Assembly (NCBI RefSeq): GCF_023898315.1 | Contig: NC_064616.1 | Coordinates: 648,020,974 to 648,084,973, forward strand | Length of the DNA stretch: 64,000 nucleotides | Direction: 5' to 3' | Source of the DNA: Schistocerca nitens | Taxonomy: Eukaryota; Arthropoda; Insecta; Orthoptera; Acrididae | Shown here: piece by piece, positions 11,142 to 22,112 of the stretch | Position numbering within the stretch: the first letter of the stretch is position 1 | Layout: the number at the start of each line of letters is the position of its first letter | Translations under genes and position numbers: made by a program | The notes under the pieces: generated by a model | Databases searched by the model: none | The model's input: the letters and a program-made list of their open reading frames with translations, nothing else | Told to the model about the DNA's origin: nothing

Positions 11142-13256
11142 TGAAAGGGTACAGTACCGCCCGATATTGAAAATAGGAACAACATACTTCATTATTTTTG
11201 TCAGAACAACACATCTTTTTTGTAAAATAACTCAATTTCAATTAATACAGCGAAGCCGGATACCAGTGTGGGAAGGAATGACAATTTATTTATTTAATTG
11301 ATCACATGTGCACTCCCACAAAGTAAATCCCTACATACAGTTTGGTGAGATTTGTGAAATGAATGAATGTATGGTCGTCTGCTAACCGCAGATAGTGAAT
11401 GTGAATATATCATCATCTTTGAGACGATCCTTTGGCCACCTTTGGCGGGACCAAAGAGATGAAATTTACTTGAGCTTTGAGCGCCTGAAATGTGGCTGAC
11501 CAATACGGTAGCATGGTCTTCCCCCACCTCGACAGAGGTGCGAGATGACCTAAAGAACGGCCATGTTTCAGCTCTCTGCCGCTGGATCTTGTGCTGTTAA
11601 GACCTGTTTTAGTTGTGCTCCATAATGACAAAAGAGTGGAGACATGGTATGCATGTGGAATATTTAAGAGTAGTTTGAAATAATAATTTCTCTATTTCAG
11701 GAACTTTCGTGGGGAGAATTAAATGTCAGGCAGGTAATATTAATGGGATTGTAGTAATCTTCAGAAGTGACCAACGGTCACAATGAAACCACGTGTAGCA
11801 ATAAGTTGAAATACTTCCGTGTGCTTAAGTTAAGCTGAATTACTAGCGTGTGTACAATAAGTTGAAATATTTAAGAAATAGCGTGTGTACCATAAGTTGA
11901 AATATTTAAGAAATGGCGTGTGCAGGACTTGAAATTAGAGATGAGTACTTCCACGTGGTGAGTACTGTGTGAGTCTCAAACTGTGTATGAGACAAAAGAT
12001 AAAGAGAAGTACTCGTCCATGGTATCAGTTGAGGACTCGCGTGTGTGATGAACACGTTCTTAATATTACTTTGCGTGATATGATTCCGTGTGACGCTAGA
12101 TTCAAACTCTGAGAGAGAAGCAAGGTGAGTCGGCCATCTATCCAGCAACGCCACTTGGCTTGCATTGCACAGGAAGACGTGCAAATATCTCCAGAGTTCA
12201 TAGTAGGAAAGTAGAATTACAAAGTGGGGCAGTGTCGTGTGACACTGGGATAAATACTAATTGAAGTGGGAAAGCTGAAAGTGATAATGTTGTGACTTCA
12301 AATGCCTCTGAGCACTATGGGACTTAACAGCTATGGTCATCAGTCCCCTAGAACTTAGAACTACTTAAACCTAACTAACCTAAGGACAGCACACAACACC
12401 CAGCCATCACGAGGCAGAGAAAATCCCTGACCCCGCCGGGAATCGAACCCGGGAACCCGTGCGTGGGAAGCGAGAACGCTACCGCATGACCAAGAGATGC
12501 GGGCTAATGTTGTGACTATTTAGTGTTTTGTATTTCATGTCGTAGTGTGGTGTATGTCATGTAATTTGGGTATGTGTGGTTTGCATGGGAGAGTAGCAAG
12601 GTAGTTTCAAAAGATTACTGGGTTATGCTTGTTCCTTCTGTACTGCTCGGTCTGGAGGATAGTTTCGTGATGATGATTGTGAGAGTCGAAGTGTGTGAAA
12701 TAATAAAAGATCCACCATCCTATTCAGAAAGTGCACTGTAGCGTTAAATAATTACGAGACCATAATATAGAGATTCACCAATGTAAAGCCATGCCCACTG
12801 GGCGGAATTTCTCATGTGTTATTGTTGTAGGTTATAGAATTTGTGTGTTTAGGTTAGAGAATTTATCGGAATAAATAAGATAGTGAAAAGAAAAAGATTG
12901 GTGGACTTTTCCTTCGAATTGTATGTTGTCATAATGTCCCGAATTTATAATGTGTGCGCCATTCATATTCAGTGCGGTGGCCACGTGTTGACAAAAGCCG
13001 TTAAATAAAAATAGAAAGAAAATGTGGTATTGCCAATGCGTAGTGTACAGTCAGAGTTCTGTAAATTACTGATAGTCAGATGCGTGTTTCTGTTGCGTAT
13101 TAATCATATAGGAGGATAACTTGTAACTTAATTGTGAGTACGAGAGTTCATGTTACTCGATAAATAAGAATGAATCCACTCGCTTGGCAGACCATTCATC
13201 TTGCAGGCCTGACTACTTGATGCCACAGTATGAGCAAGGCATGTGGGTGCCTCTCA
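11142..13256 (+). repeat. 3' LTR of retrotransposon A
   Basis: 2115 bp, begins TGAAAGGGTACAG and ends CTCTCA, followed by the GTAT duplication at 13257-13260. It matches the 5' LTR almost perfectly and includes the same SINE and tandem repeat. Confidence 0.92.
12298..12505 (-). repeat. tRNA-headed SINE (head type B) in the 3' LTR
   Basis: Same insertion as at 2030-2237, with the same 12-bp duplication AATGTTGTGACT on both sides. Its presence in both LTRs means it was in the parent LTR before this copy was reverse transcribed, or spread by LTR-LTR conversion. Confidence 0.88.
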
Positions 13257-14098
13257 GTATATAAAGGGTCTATACAAGGGAGATGTACTTGAGGGAAATG
13301 GAAGAAGACGTAGATGAAGATGAGATGGGAAATATGATACTACCTGAAGAAACTGTCAGAGCACTGAAAGATCTTAGCCGAAACAAGATCCCGGGAGTAG
13401 ACAACATTCCGTTAGAACTACTGATAGCGTTGGGAGTGCCAGCCATGACAAAACTCTTCCATCTGGTGAGCAAGATGTATGAAACCGACGATATACCCTC
13501 AGACTTCAAGAAGGATATAATAATTCCAATTCCAAAGAAAGCAGGTGCTGACTGGTGTGGAAATTACTGATCTATTAGTTGAATAAGTCCGGGTTGCAAC
13601 CTACTAAAACAAATTCAATGTAGAAGAATGGAAAAACTGTTAGGAGCTGACCTCAGGGAAGATCATTTTCGATTCTGAAGAGATGCAGGAACAGTTGAGA
13701 CAATTCTGACCTTAGGACTTCTAATAGATTATAGCACAAGGAAAGGCAAGTCTACGTTTATAGCATTTATAGGCTTAAAGAAAGCTTTCCTTAATGTTTA
13801 CTGGAATACCCTTTTTGAAATTCTGAAGGTAGCAGGGGTAAAACACTGGGTGTGAAAGGCTATTTAAAACTTCCACAGTAACCAGATGGCAGTTATAAGA
13901 GTCGAGGAGCATGCAAGGGAAGCAGTGGTTGAGAAGGAAGTGGGACAGGATTGTAGCCTATTGACACTGTTACTCAATCTGTACTTTTAGCAAGCAGTAA
14001 AGGAAACGAAAGAAAAATTTGGAGTAGGAATTAAAGTTCACGGAGAATATATAAAAACTTAGAGGTTTGCCGATGACAGTGTAATTCTACCACAGCAG
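13257..14098 (+). pseudogene. RTE-like LINE fragment, part 2 (RT domain)
   Basis: Continuation of the LINE fragment at 699-873. The frame (13283-13570) reads DLSRNKIPGVDNIPLELL and DDIPSDFKKDIIIPIPKK, the first RT blocks. Further blocks follow through stops: a Phe-Ile-Ala-Phe-Ile-Gly-Leu-Lys-Lys-Ala block near 13760, LLTLLLNLYF near 13970 and RFADDSVIL near 14070, the catalytic ADD. Sequence identity ends just after this motif, where a 12-bp repeat (CTACCACAGCAG) marks a breakpoint. Similar to but clearly diverged from the element at 57946-60668. Multiple stops, inactive. Confidence 0.8.
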
Positions 14099-14417
14099 GT
14101 GTGACAACAATAGGTTTGCTGATTAGCTAGGTAAGTTAGTTGCTGGAATTTTCTAGCGAGCTTGATCAGGGTGGAGACAGCGGTGGTCTTGAAGAGTGGA
14201 ACGTGCAACACGCGAGCTACGCCATCGTTGTGAGATGTGCAGCACGGTCATTGATTTGGTAGTTCTGTACAATGTGACATTTTTGAAGAGTGTCAATTAG
14301 ATGACACACTTGGTTATAAATTGGTCAGCAGGAGGACCAGACAGAGCCTGTGGTAGACATACTGCCGAAGGGGTTCCGGCTGTCCCAAACAACATGATGG
14401 CCACCCTACCACAGCAG
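14087..14417. repeat. Possible insertion bounded by a 12-bp direct repeat
   Basis: CTACCACAGCAG occurs at 14087-14098 and again at 14406-14417, enclosing 307 bp that I do not recognise. It could be a target duplication around a short retroposed segment, but the RTE reading frame does not clearly resume afterwards. Confidence 0.35.
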
Positions 14418-14872
14418 TGTTCACAAATTTTTAGATTCAGATCAATCTGGGAGTGTGAAATTAATAGCATCAGTTGTATAACAATTGTGCTTGGCAACAA
14501 GTTTGTGCAACTACAAACACTGCTAATAATAATAACAACAGTAATAATAATAATAATGAGATGCATAAATTATTTGACAAAAGAAACAATTATTTTTGTG
14601 GAATTGTGGAATTTTGTTGTTTTTTACATAATTAGGTACAGTTTAGGACAATAACGAAATAACGTGTAAGCTTTCGCAACTCTCTGCTTCGCATTTTTGT
14701 GAAAGTGGGAGTTTTCGTGCTTTTCCATTTTTTCGGACAAATGTACAAGATTCCTAACGCATGTATTAGTTCACGAATTTACTTCCAGGCTGAAAATCAG
14801 ACATTATTACGCTGCACCTACATAACAACTTGTGCAAACTTGTACACTTCCCTTGTTAAATGTTCGCTTGTG
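14418..14872. other. Unassigned, AT-rich, short AAT microsatellite
   Basis: No gene or element recognised. An AATAATAATAAC-type simple repeat lies at about 14524-14559. Confidence 0.4.
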
Positions 14873-16264
14873 CACTACTGGCCATTAAAATTGCTACACC
14901 ACGAAGATGACGTGCTACAGATGCGAAATTTAACCGACAGGAGGAAGATTCTGTGATATGCAAATGATTAGCTTTTCAGAGAATTCACACAAGGTTGGCG
15001 CCGGTGGCGAAACCTACAACGTGCTGACATGAGGAAAGTTTCCAACCGATTTCTCATACACAAACAGCAGTTGACCGGCGTTGCCTGGTGAAACTTTGTT
15101 GTGATGCCTCGTGTAAGGAGGAGAAATGCGTACCATCGCGTTTCCGACTTTGATAAAGGTCGGATTGTAGCCTATCGCGATTGCGGTTTATCATATCGCG
15201 ACATTGCTGCTCGCGTTGGTCGAGATCCAATGACTGTTAGCAGAATATGGAATCGGTGGGTTCAGGAGGGTAATACGGAACGCCGTGCTGGATCCCAACG
15301 GCCTCTTATCACTAGCAGTCGAGGTGACGGGCATCTTATCAGCATGGCCGTAACGGATCGTGCAGCGACGTCTCGATCCCTGAGTCAACAGATGGGGACG
15401 TTTGCAAGACAACAACCATCTGCACGAACAGTTCGACGACGTTTGCAGGAGCATGAACTATCAGCTCGTAGTCCATGGCTGCGGTTACCCTTGACGCTGC
15501 ATCACAGTCAGGAGCGCCTGCAGTGGTGTACTCAACGACAAACCTGGGTGCACGAATGGCAAAACGTAATTTTTCCGGATGAATCCAGGTTCTGTTTACA
15601 GCATCATGATGGTCGCATCCGTGTTTGGCAACATCGTGGTGAACGCACATTGGAAGCGTGTATTCGTCATCGCCATACTGGCGTATCACCCTGCGTGATG
15701 GTATGGGGTGCCATTAGTTACACGTCTCGGTCACCTCTTGTTCGCATTGACAGCACTTTGAACAGTGGACGTTACATTTCAGATGTGTTACGACCCGTGG
15801 CTCTACCCTTCATTCGATCCCAGCGAAACACTACATTTCAGCAGTATAATGTACGACCGCATGTTGCAGGTCCTGTACGGGCCTTTCTGGATACAGAAAA
15901 TGTTCGACTGCTGCCCTGACCAGCACCTTCTCCAGATCTCTCACACTGAAAACGACTGGTCAGTGGTGGCCGGGCAACTGGCTCATCACAATACGCCAGT
16001 CACTACTCTTGATGAACTATGGTATCGTGTTGAAGCTGCATGGGCAGCTGTACCTGTACACGCCATCCAAGCTCTGTTCGACTCAATGCCCAGGCGTATC
16101 AAGGCCGTTATTACGGCCAGAGGTGGTTGTTGTGGGTACTGATTTCTCAGGATCTATGTACCCATATTGCGTGAAAATGTAATCACATGTCAGTTCTAGT
16201 GTAATATATTTGTCGAATGAATACCCGTTTATCATCTGCATTTCAATTTTAATAGCCAGTAGTG
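14873..16264 (+). mobile_element. Tc1-like transposon of a second family (degenerate)
   Basis: Terminal repeats CACTACTGGCCATTAAAATTG (14873-14893) and CAATTTTAATAGCCAGTAGTG (16244-16264) with one mismatch. The flanking dinucleotide is TG on both sides instead of the usual TA. The interior encodes a broken transposase. A lone copy of the same left terminus lies at 57903-57945. Confidence 0.9.
15101..16141 (+). pseudogene. Tc1-like transposase, second family (dead)
   Basis: DDE transposase. Start is MMPRVRRRNAYHRV; helix-turn-helix FDKGRIVAYRDCGLSYRDIA follows. The catalytic triad is damaged. The first Asp is present (FPDESRF). The second is replaced by Tyr (QQYNVRPH where copies of the other family have QQDNARPH). 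A TGA at 15917-15919 replaces what is probably a Trp codon, and a frameshift follows before the Glu region. The spacing from the Tyr to the expected Glu is 34, so this family is DD34E. The C-terminus is readable to the stop near 16140. Confidence 0.9.
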
Positions 16265-16372
16265 TGATAATGCTCATTTGATTTCGTCACTCTCTCAATC
16301 AAATGATCTGTTCTTGCAGGCCCTAGTCTCTTTGCGGCTAACTTTCCCCTATAATTTACTTTGCAGTTCCCA

Positions 16373-16548
16373 GAATGAGATTTTCAATCCGCAGCGGATT
16401 GTGCGCTGATTTGAAACCTTCTGAGATGGTAAAGCTGTGTGATGGACGGAGACTCGAATTCGAGACCTATTCCTTTTGTGGGCAAGTGGTCTACCGACTG
16501 AGTTACCCACGCCCGACTCACGAGGCGTCCTCACAACTTTACTTTTCT
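16373..16548 (-). repeat. tRNA-related SINE fragment (type D)
   Basis: Starts CAGAATGAGATTTTCAATCC on the plus strand. It carries a reversed B-box (GACTCGAATTCGAGAC) and a tRNA-like ACCGACTGAGTTACCCACG, ending near CCTCACAACTTTACTT. The same family appears as inverted pairs at 18357-18635 and 44407-44510. No clear target duplication seen here. Confidence 0.7.
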
Positions 16549-16725
16549 GTTAGCATTTAAAATAGATTCAACGTAGTTCATGTTTACACTGCACACGTAC
16601 GCCGATTACCACACAGTAAACAATGAACTCTAAACACAAACTGCTGTTTGTGGAAATGATTAACTCAAGTAGTAATGTCTACCAACATGGTCACTTCACT
16701 AGAATACAAATGATGTGCTGAGATC

Positions 16726-16928
16726 CATACGGGCCTAAAGCACACCGCCGTCAGTCCCACATTTAAGTATCACAGAAACCTGTGATACAACTTTTCGTGA
16801 ACTTCCATGTGTCCAATGTGGGCATACGGCACAGATAAACCTGACTACCCATAGGATCAACAGATTTCCGAATCATGAATAAATTCTACAATCTCACAAT
16901 CGATGGTGCTGTGCTTTAGGCCCTTATG
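16726..16928. mobile_element. MITE-like unit with 27-bp terminal inverted repeats
   Basis: CATACGGGCCTAAAGCACAC at 16726 is matched in reverse complement by the sequence ending 16928, 23 of 27 bases in all with a 14-bp perfect core (GGGCCTAAAGCACA). The 203-bp unit has no coding frame. I could not settle a target duplication. Confidence 0.5.
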
Positions 16929-18343
16929 ATTAACACCCCCTCAAATGGATTACTGTATGATAAAATCCATAACTTTATATTCTATAACCCACAAAACAGG
17001 TTTACTGTCAGTACAACTTAAACACATACTGATGTCCGATCTAATTTTACTATATAGTGAGTGAATTAGCGTATCTGAGGAATGTGCTATCATCTACCAG
17101 GATTTATGCCGAGCGAACGGGGACTAAAGTCTGCCGCATTGTGCTACCACCTGGTGGCGCTGACGTAAATTTCTAGTTGAGTGGCAAGGGCTAGCTGTGC
17201 ACATTGTGAACCGTGCACATTGTTCATCAAATCCGTATGTATTTGGAACGTAAGGCAATTACGTCACACGAGTTGCGTATGCGCAAAAACTCCTTAAAAT
17301 GTGCACAACTGAAGGTGTGCTCGCGACCCTGATGCCAAGTTTCACGGAGTCTAGGAAGCAGTATCGCGGTAGATTTAAGTACCGTGTCTTTCGGATTGCA
17401 GCATCTATGTTGCGTTTAACAGCATTCAGAGAAAAATAACCAATAAATTGGTAAGATGACGAAAGTTATGGCGTTCACTTTTTCTTGTGTTCTTACACAG
17501 CAACCGCCATTGCTCCTAAAAGCGCAACAGTGCCTCTGTAAGAAAGTGACACTTCCTATAAATTCATATTAGATGGGGATTACAGTTATGAACCGTCCTT
17601 AACGTGGATAATGAGCATGCATTATTTCTATATTCATATGCTGAGAGCTGCAAAGCACAGCACATATGTGAACTGTCGCTTCACAACAGGATGCTTCAAA
17701 AGTTTCAATACTGGCCTGTAGGAAGAGGAAAACTTAAAAATTCAGTGAGTAAACCAGCGTAAGATAGAAAAGCATTAATTAAATATTCACTAAGTGAAGA
17801 GGAGCCAGTGCTAACCGTAGCTGATGTTAATCCCACTGTAATGGTAATACTAGAGTGTTTGGAGTAGGGGTTAAACATAAACAGTGGTTTCGAGATTTCG
17901 GCGATTTTACAAGTGTATTTTGAAGTTTTTCCAAGCAAAATGGGCGTGTTAGCCATGCCGATATCAAGTGCTAAAATCTAGGGAGCTACACGGAAGTTGC
18001 CAAAAGCAATCAGATAAGAAGTCATACTACCCCTGCCATTTAAGGATGTCATACTAGAACACACATTTTTAATCATTCTGCATCTGAGAGTCCACATGAT
18101 TGTAGGGGTTGATTTTCTGAATATTTATTGTTGTGGTGTGGATATTGACGTGTGTTATTTAAAACAGCACCTGAATAAAAGATTGTAGTGGCGCTTTTTG
18201 TAAAGCAGCATGGTGGAATTATGAGAACCTTGGGTATAAGTGCATGGATATAAAGGGAGTAGGCTAGTTAAGGTACAAAGACTCAGAAAGAGAGTAACTA
18301 AGCGTCTGAGAGTAAGCAGAAACCGTTGGTCGAAGAGCAAAAA
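16929..18343. other. Unassigned spacer
   Basis: No gene, element end or strong repeat recognised. The last part (about 18220-18343) may belong to the degraded gypsy element C, whose frame becomes readable just after the SINE dimer. Confidence 0.35.
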
Positions 18344-18356
18344 CAGATTGGAATGT

Positions 18357-18635
18357 TTCCAGAATGAGATTTTCACTCTGCAGTGGAGTGTGCGCTGAAA
18401 TGAAAATTCCTGGCAGATTAAAACTGTGTGCTGGACCGAGACTCGAACTCGGGACCTTTGCCTTTCGCGGGCCTCTGTAAAGTTTGGGAGGTAGGAGACG
18501 AGGTACTGGCAGAAGTAAAGCTGTGAGGACAGGGCGGGAGTCGTGCTTGGGTAGCTCCGTTGGTAGAGCACTTGCCTGCAAAAGGCAAAGTTCGAGTCTC
18601 GGTCCGGCACACAGTTTTAATCTGCCAGGATGTTT
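18357..18635. repeat. Inverted dimer of a tRNA-related SINE (type D)
   Basis: Left half (18357-18471) is the SINE in minus orientation (CAGAATGAGATTTTCACTC to TTTCGCGGGC). Right half (18472-18635) is the same SINE in plus orientation, with TAGCTCCGTTGGTAGAGC (A box) and AGTTCGAGTCTCGG (B box). The pair is flanked by CAGATTGGAATGT at 18344-18356 and 18636-18648, so the dimer inserted as one unit. Confidence 0.85.
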
Positions 18636-18775
18636 CAGATTGGAATGTGATAGAGAGCCAAAGATATGCAGCTGTGGTCAGAGACACAGAAGGAAACATT
18701 AAAGGAGATTTTTTAAGGAATAATTTTGTACTTTATGATTTCCCTGGAGTTGTGAAAGAGTTTGAATGTAGGTTG
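18636..18775 (+). pseudogene. Ty3/gypsy element C pol fragment, part 1
   Basis: Peptide DTEGNIKGDFLRNNFVLYDF, then PGVVKEFECRL, lies just before the RT in gypsy-type pol. It is cut by the 5' LTR of element B at 18776 and resumes in the same frame at 31359. Degenerate. Confidence 0.7.
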
Positions 18776-19307
18776 TGTGGTGTCACCGCCAGACACCACA
18801 CTTGCTAGGTGGTAGCTTTTAAATCGGCCGCGGTCCGTTAGTATACGTCGGACCCGCATGTCGCCACTATCAGTGATTGCATAACGAGCGCCGCCACACG
18901 GCAAGCCTAGTCTAGAGAGACTCCCTAGCACTCGCCCCAGTTGTACAGCCGATTTTGCTAGTGATGGTTCACTGACTACATACGGACTCATTTGCAGAGA
19001 CGACAGTTTAGCATAGCCTTCAGCTACGTCATTTGGTACGACCTAGCAGGCCACCATATTCTTCAAGAATGTATTCTGAACTGATAATATAGGGAATCAT
19101 GTACCGTCAAGAGCGACGTTCATCATAAATGGACTAAAGTTAAATATCAAACTAGCTACGTCCGCTTTCTGAATTCTAATTCCTTGTCATGTTCCAGACC
19201 TCACATCAGTATAGTCCTTCCCTCCTCACACCGGCCTGCGTGAGCTAAAACGCGTGCATTTCGGCCTTCTCTAGTAACACGGTGTTGGCACTTCTGCCAA
19301 CACAACA
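18776..19307 (+). repeat. 5' LTR of gypsy B
   Basis: TGTGGTGTCACCGCC at the start, CCAACACAACA at the end. Contains a short inverted repeat at its start (GTGTCACCGCCAGACACC). Confidence 0.92.
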
Positions 19308-19325
19308 TTGGCGACGAGTGTAAAA
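19308..19325 (+). promoter_or_regulatory. Primer-binding site of gypsy B
   Basis: TTGGCGACGAGTGTAAAA starts directly after the LTR. TGG one base past the LTR end is the expected complement of a tRNA 3' CCA. The tRNA species was not identified. Confidence 0.65.
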
Positions 19326-19364
19326 ACGGTGTTCTTATCTATACTGCCCTGATTTAACTGTGTA

Positions 19365-20530
19365 ATGGCTTCGCCACAATCTCCAGATGTACTGTCCGAA
19401 TTTTATCGCTTACAGAATCAGCAGACGCAGGCATTACTGGATGCCCTTGGACAGCTTGTCCAGGGTCAACGTGCAATGCAAAACGATGCGGAAGCCGCCG
19501 CTCCACCGCTAATGCAGCCACAACAACATGCAGTTGCACCTCCCTTCAGACCTTTTGATGCTGCACTGGAAAGCTGGACGGAGTGGTCATGCCAATTTGG
19601 ATTCCATCTCGCCGCCTACAGAATTCAGGGTAACGAGCGGCAGCCTTTTCTTTTGTCGTCCGTCGGTGTGCCAACCTACCGTGTGATAGTCAAATTATTT
19701 CCCTGATGCGACGTAGCAACTCTGTCCTACGACGAAATTTTGTCTGCATTAGATGCATATTTCAAACAATCAGTCACTGTAGTTGCGAAACGGTATACCT
19801 TCTTTCGTACCAAACGTACAGCAGGTCAGACTAATCGGGAGTGGGTTGCAACCTTGCAAGGCCTTACTAGGGATTGTGCTTTTGAGTTTCAATGTGGACT
19901 CCCTTATTCAGATACTATGGTAGGTGATGCACTTGCACACAACGTTTCTGATGTTCGTATAAGGGAACAGATTTTGAAACTAGTCAATCCCTCCCTTCAA
20001 CAAGTGATGGACATATTGGATCGGCACGACACACTTGACTTTTCTCAGGAATCATTTGGAACTTCACCAGCCATGTGTCAGGTTACCCGGCCTGCCGGGC
20101 GAGCTGCACAGAGCAGTAAACAGCACTTGCGCCCGGCCGCGCCGCTGTCACCACACCAGGCTCTCAGCCACGTGTGCCATGCCGGCAAGCAAATGCAGTG
20201 CTCAAATCATGCCCGTGGTGCGCTACGAAACGTTCGTGTGAGAATTGCCCGTCACGCCAAGCTATTTGCTTTTACTGTAATAAGAAAGGACATGTTCAGA
20301 GTGTTTGCCAGAAAAAGCTCGGATCGGAAACTCAAAACCATTCCAGGCCCTCTGCTTCGCGCTGGAATCGGAATCGAACCAAGGATCCTCAGGCTCGCGA
20401 AACTTCGCCCATGGAAATTCATGTCGTTCATCCCACTCCGTCCAGTGCCACTCTCTCTAACAGTGACTGTGTTCGTCCCACAAATAGTGTGCGTCGACAT
20501 CGCCGAACTCCTGTCAAGTCGCAAGTGATT
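19365..20530 (+). pseudogene. gag of gypsy B with CCHC zinc knuckle
   Basis: Begins MASPQSPDVLSEFYRLQNQQ. The capsid-like part follows in two frames: to 19706, then 19740-20528 (KRTAGQTNREWVATLQGLTR, VNPSLQQVMDILDRHD). A frameshift near 19706-19740 and another near 20150-20200 break it. The nucleocapsid zinc knuckle CFYCNKKGHVQSVC (20267-20308) fits C-x2-C-x4-H-x4-C. Gag packages element RNA; the knuckle binds it. Pseudogene by frameshifts. Confidence 0.85.
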
Positions 20531-20538
20531 TTGTACCC

Positions 20539-20727
20539 GTGTACGTTCACGTTGCACGAGACAGTCGCTCTTGTCGTCAGCAGGACAATAAACTTTTTGT
20601 AGACTTTGACATTAACGGCAAAGTGATACCATTCCAGCTCGATACCGGAGCTGCAGTTTCACTGCTCAATCAAGACACTTGCAAACTGCTGGGCTCAACT
20701 CCGTTGCGTGCCACAAATGTTAACTAG
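20539..20727 (+). pseudogene. Aspartic protease of gypsy B
   Basis: LDTGAAVSLL (about 20638-20667) is the active-site Asp-Thr-Gly motif of retropepsins, preceded by FVDFDINGKVIPFQ. The frame stops at 20727, before the C-terminal glycine-rich part that should precede RT. The protease would mature the Gag-Pol precursor. Truncated by a shift or stop. Confidence 0.8.
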
Positions 20728-20800
20728 CTATTCAGGTCAAGAGATCCCTGCGTTAGGACAGTGCAGCCTTCTTGCAACATACAAAGGATAAACAAAACTT

Positions 20801-22112
20801 GTGACATTTTATGTCCTTCGTTCTTCTTCTGCAGTGAACTTGTTTGGTTTCGATTCATTTCAGTTGTTTAACTTGTCTATAGTTAATCAGGTCCTATCAG
20901 TGAACCAAACTGTGCCTTCAGACAGTGTTTCTCGTCTATGTGAAGAATTTTCAGACATTTTTGCACCGGACCTCGACTGCGCTAAGAACTGTAAAGCACA
21001 TTTGGAACTGAATGTGACCGCGCAACCGAAATTTTTCAGAGCGCGCGATGTTCCCCACGCATTATGTGATGAGGTCGCAAAAACATTACACGATTTGGAA
21101 TCACAAGGTGTAACTGAACGTGTGCAGGCGTCTCTCTGGGCATCACCCTTAGTAATTTTGCCAAAACCTTCGGGAAAATTGAGACTGTATGGACTTCAAG
21201 GCAACAGTGAATCCACAACTAGTGATTGCAACTTTTCCTTTACCCCGCCCGGAAGATCTTTTTGACAAACTGTGCCCGGGTAAATATTTTTCGAAGTTGG
21301 ACCTAGCAGATGCGTACTTGCAGATACCGGTGGACGAAGACTCCCAGCGCGTTTTGGTGGTTAACATGCATCTTGGTTTGTATCAATTCAAACGACTGCC
21401 ATTCGGGTGTGCATCCGCCCCTGCATTGTTTCAGCAATATCTACAAACTGTTTGTGCGTCGGTCCCTACTGCAGCAAACTATCTGGACGATATTGTGATC
21501 TCCGGAAAGACGGAAGAAGAACATTTAGCCAATCTCAGAACATTATTTCAGGTCTTGCGACAAAATGGTCTTCACTTACGGAAGGACAAATGTGTGTTTT
21601 TTGCTAGTGACTTGCCATACCTGGGACATGTACTCAATGCCCAGGGCATACATCCCAGTCCCACGCACCTCCGTGCCATACAAGACTTGCCTTCACCACA
21701 GAATTTGAAGCAGCTACAGAGTGTGCTGGGAAACATCAACTATTGTCACAGATATGTGCCGCATGCCTCTTCCATTTCAGCTCCGCTTCATCGCTTACGC
21801 CGTAAAGGTGTTCCGTTCGTCTGGACGACGGAATGCGAACGCGCCTTTCGCCGGTTGAAATCGGCGTTGCTTTCCAATACTTGCCTTACGCCATTCGATC
21901 CGCAGAAGCCCCTTTTGTTGATGTCGGATGCATCGGATTTCGGGATCGGTGCTGTGCTTGAGCACAAAGATGGCTCGCACGATCGCCCTATTGCCTTTGC
22001 GTCCAAATTGGTCTCGTCTGCGCAAAGAAATTATTCACAGATCGAGAAAGAAGCATTGTCTCTCGTATTTGGTGTTACAAAGTTTCATGACTTCTTGTAT
22101 GGTCGTCACTTT
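20801..22112 (+). pseudogene. Reverse transcriptase and RNase H of gypsy B, first part
   Basis: The first frame (20801-21265) holds the RT N-terminus (ASPLVILPKPSGKLRL). A frameshift near 21190 leads to 21189-22154 with FSKLDLADAYLQIPVDEDSQ, FKRLPFGCASAPALFQ and the catalytic YLDDIVISG (about 21478-21505). The RNase H follows: LLLMSDASDFGIGAVLEH and YSQIEKEALSLVFG, with its Asp and Glu. At 22112 the frame runs into the poly-T end of the R1-like LINE and resumes at 28915. Copies element RNA into DNA. One frameshift plus the insertion. Confidence 0.93.

Larger units (their letters stand above)
874..13256 (+). mobile_element. LTR retrotransposon A (12.4 kb, non-autonomous)
   Basis: Two direct repeats of 2115 bp, each starting TG and ending CA, bound the element at 874-2988 and 11142-13256. 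GTAT precedes the first (870-873) and follows the second (13257-13260), a 4-bp target duplication as expected for Ty3/gypsy integrases. The interior holds a frameshifted gag, a Tc1 insertion, a short integrase C-terminal remnant and about 3.9 kb of non-coding tail; protease, RT and RNase H are missing. I counted only about six base differences between the LTRs, so the insertion looks recent despite the wrecked interior. This suggests mobilisation by proteins of another copy. No standard primer-binding site starting TGG follows the 5' LTR, and no clean polypurine tract precedes the 3' LTR. Confidence 0.92.

Noticed and set aside
13257..13266. TATATAAAGG directly after the 3' LTR as a promoter
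   Set aside because: It is created by the GTAT duplication next to LINE coding sequence, which continues in frame through it.
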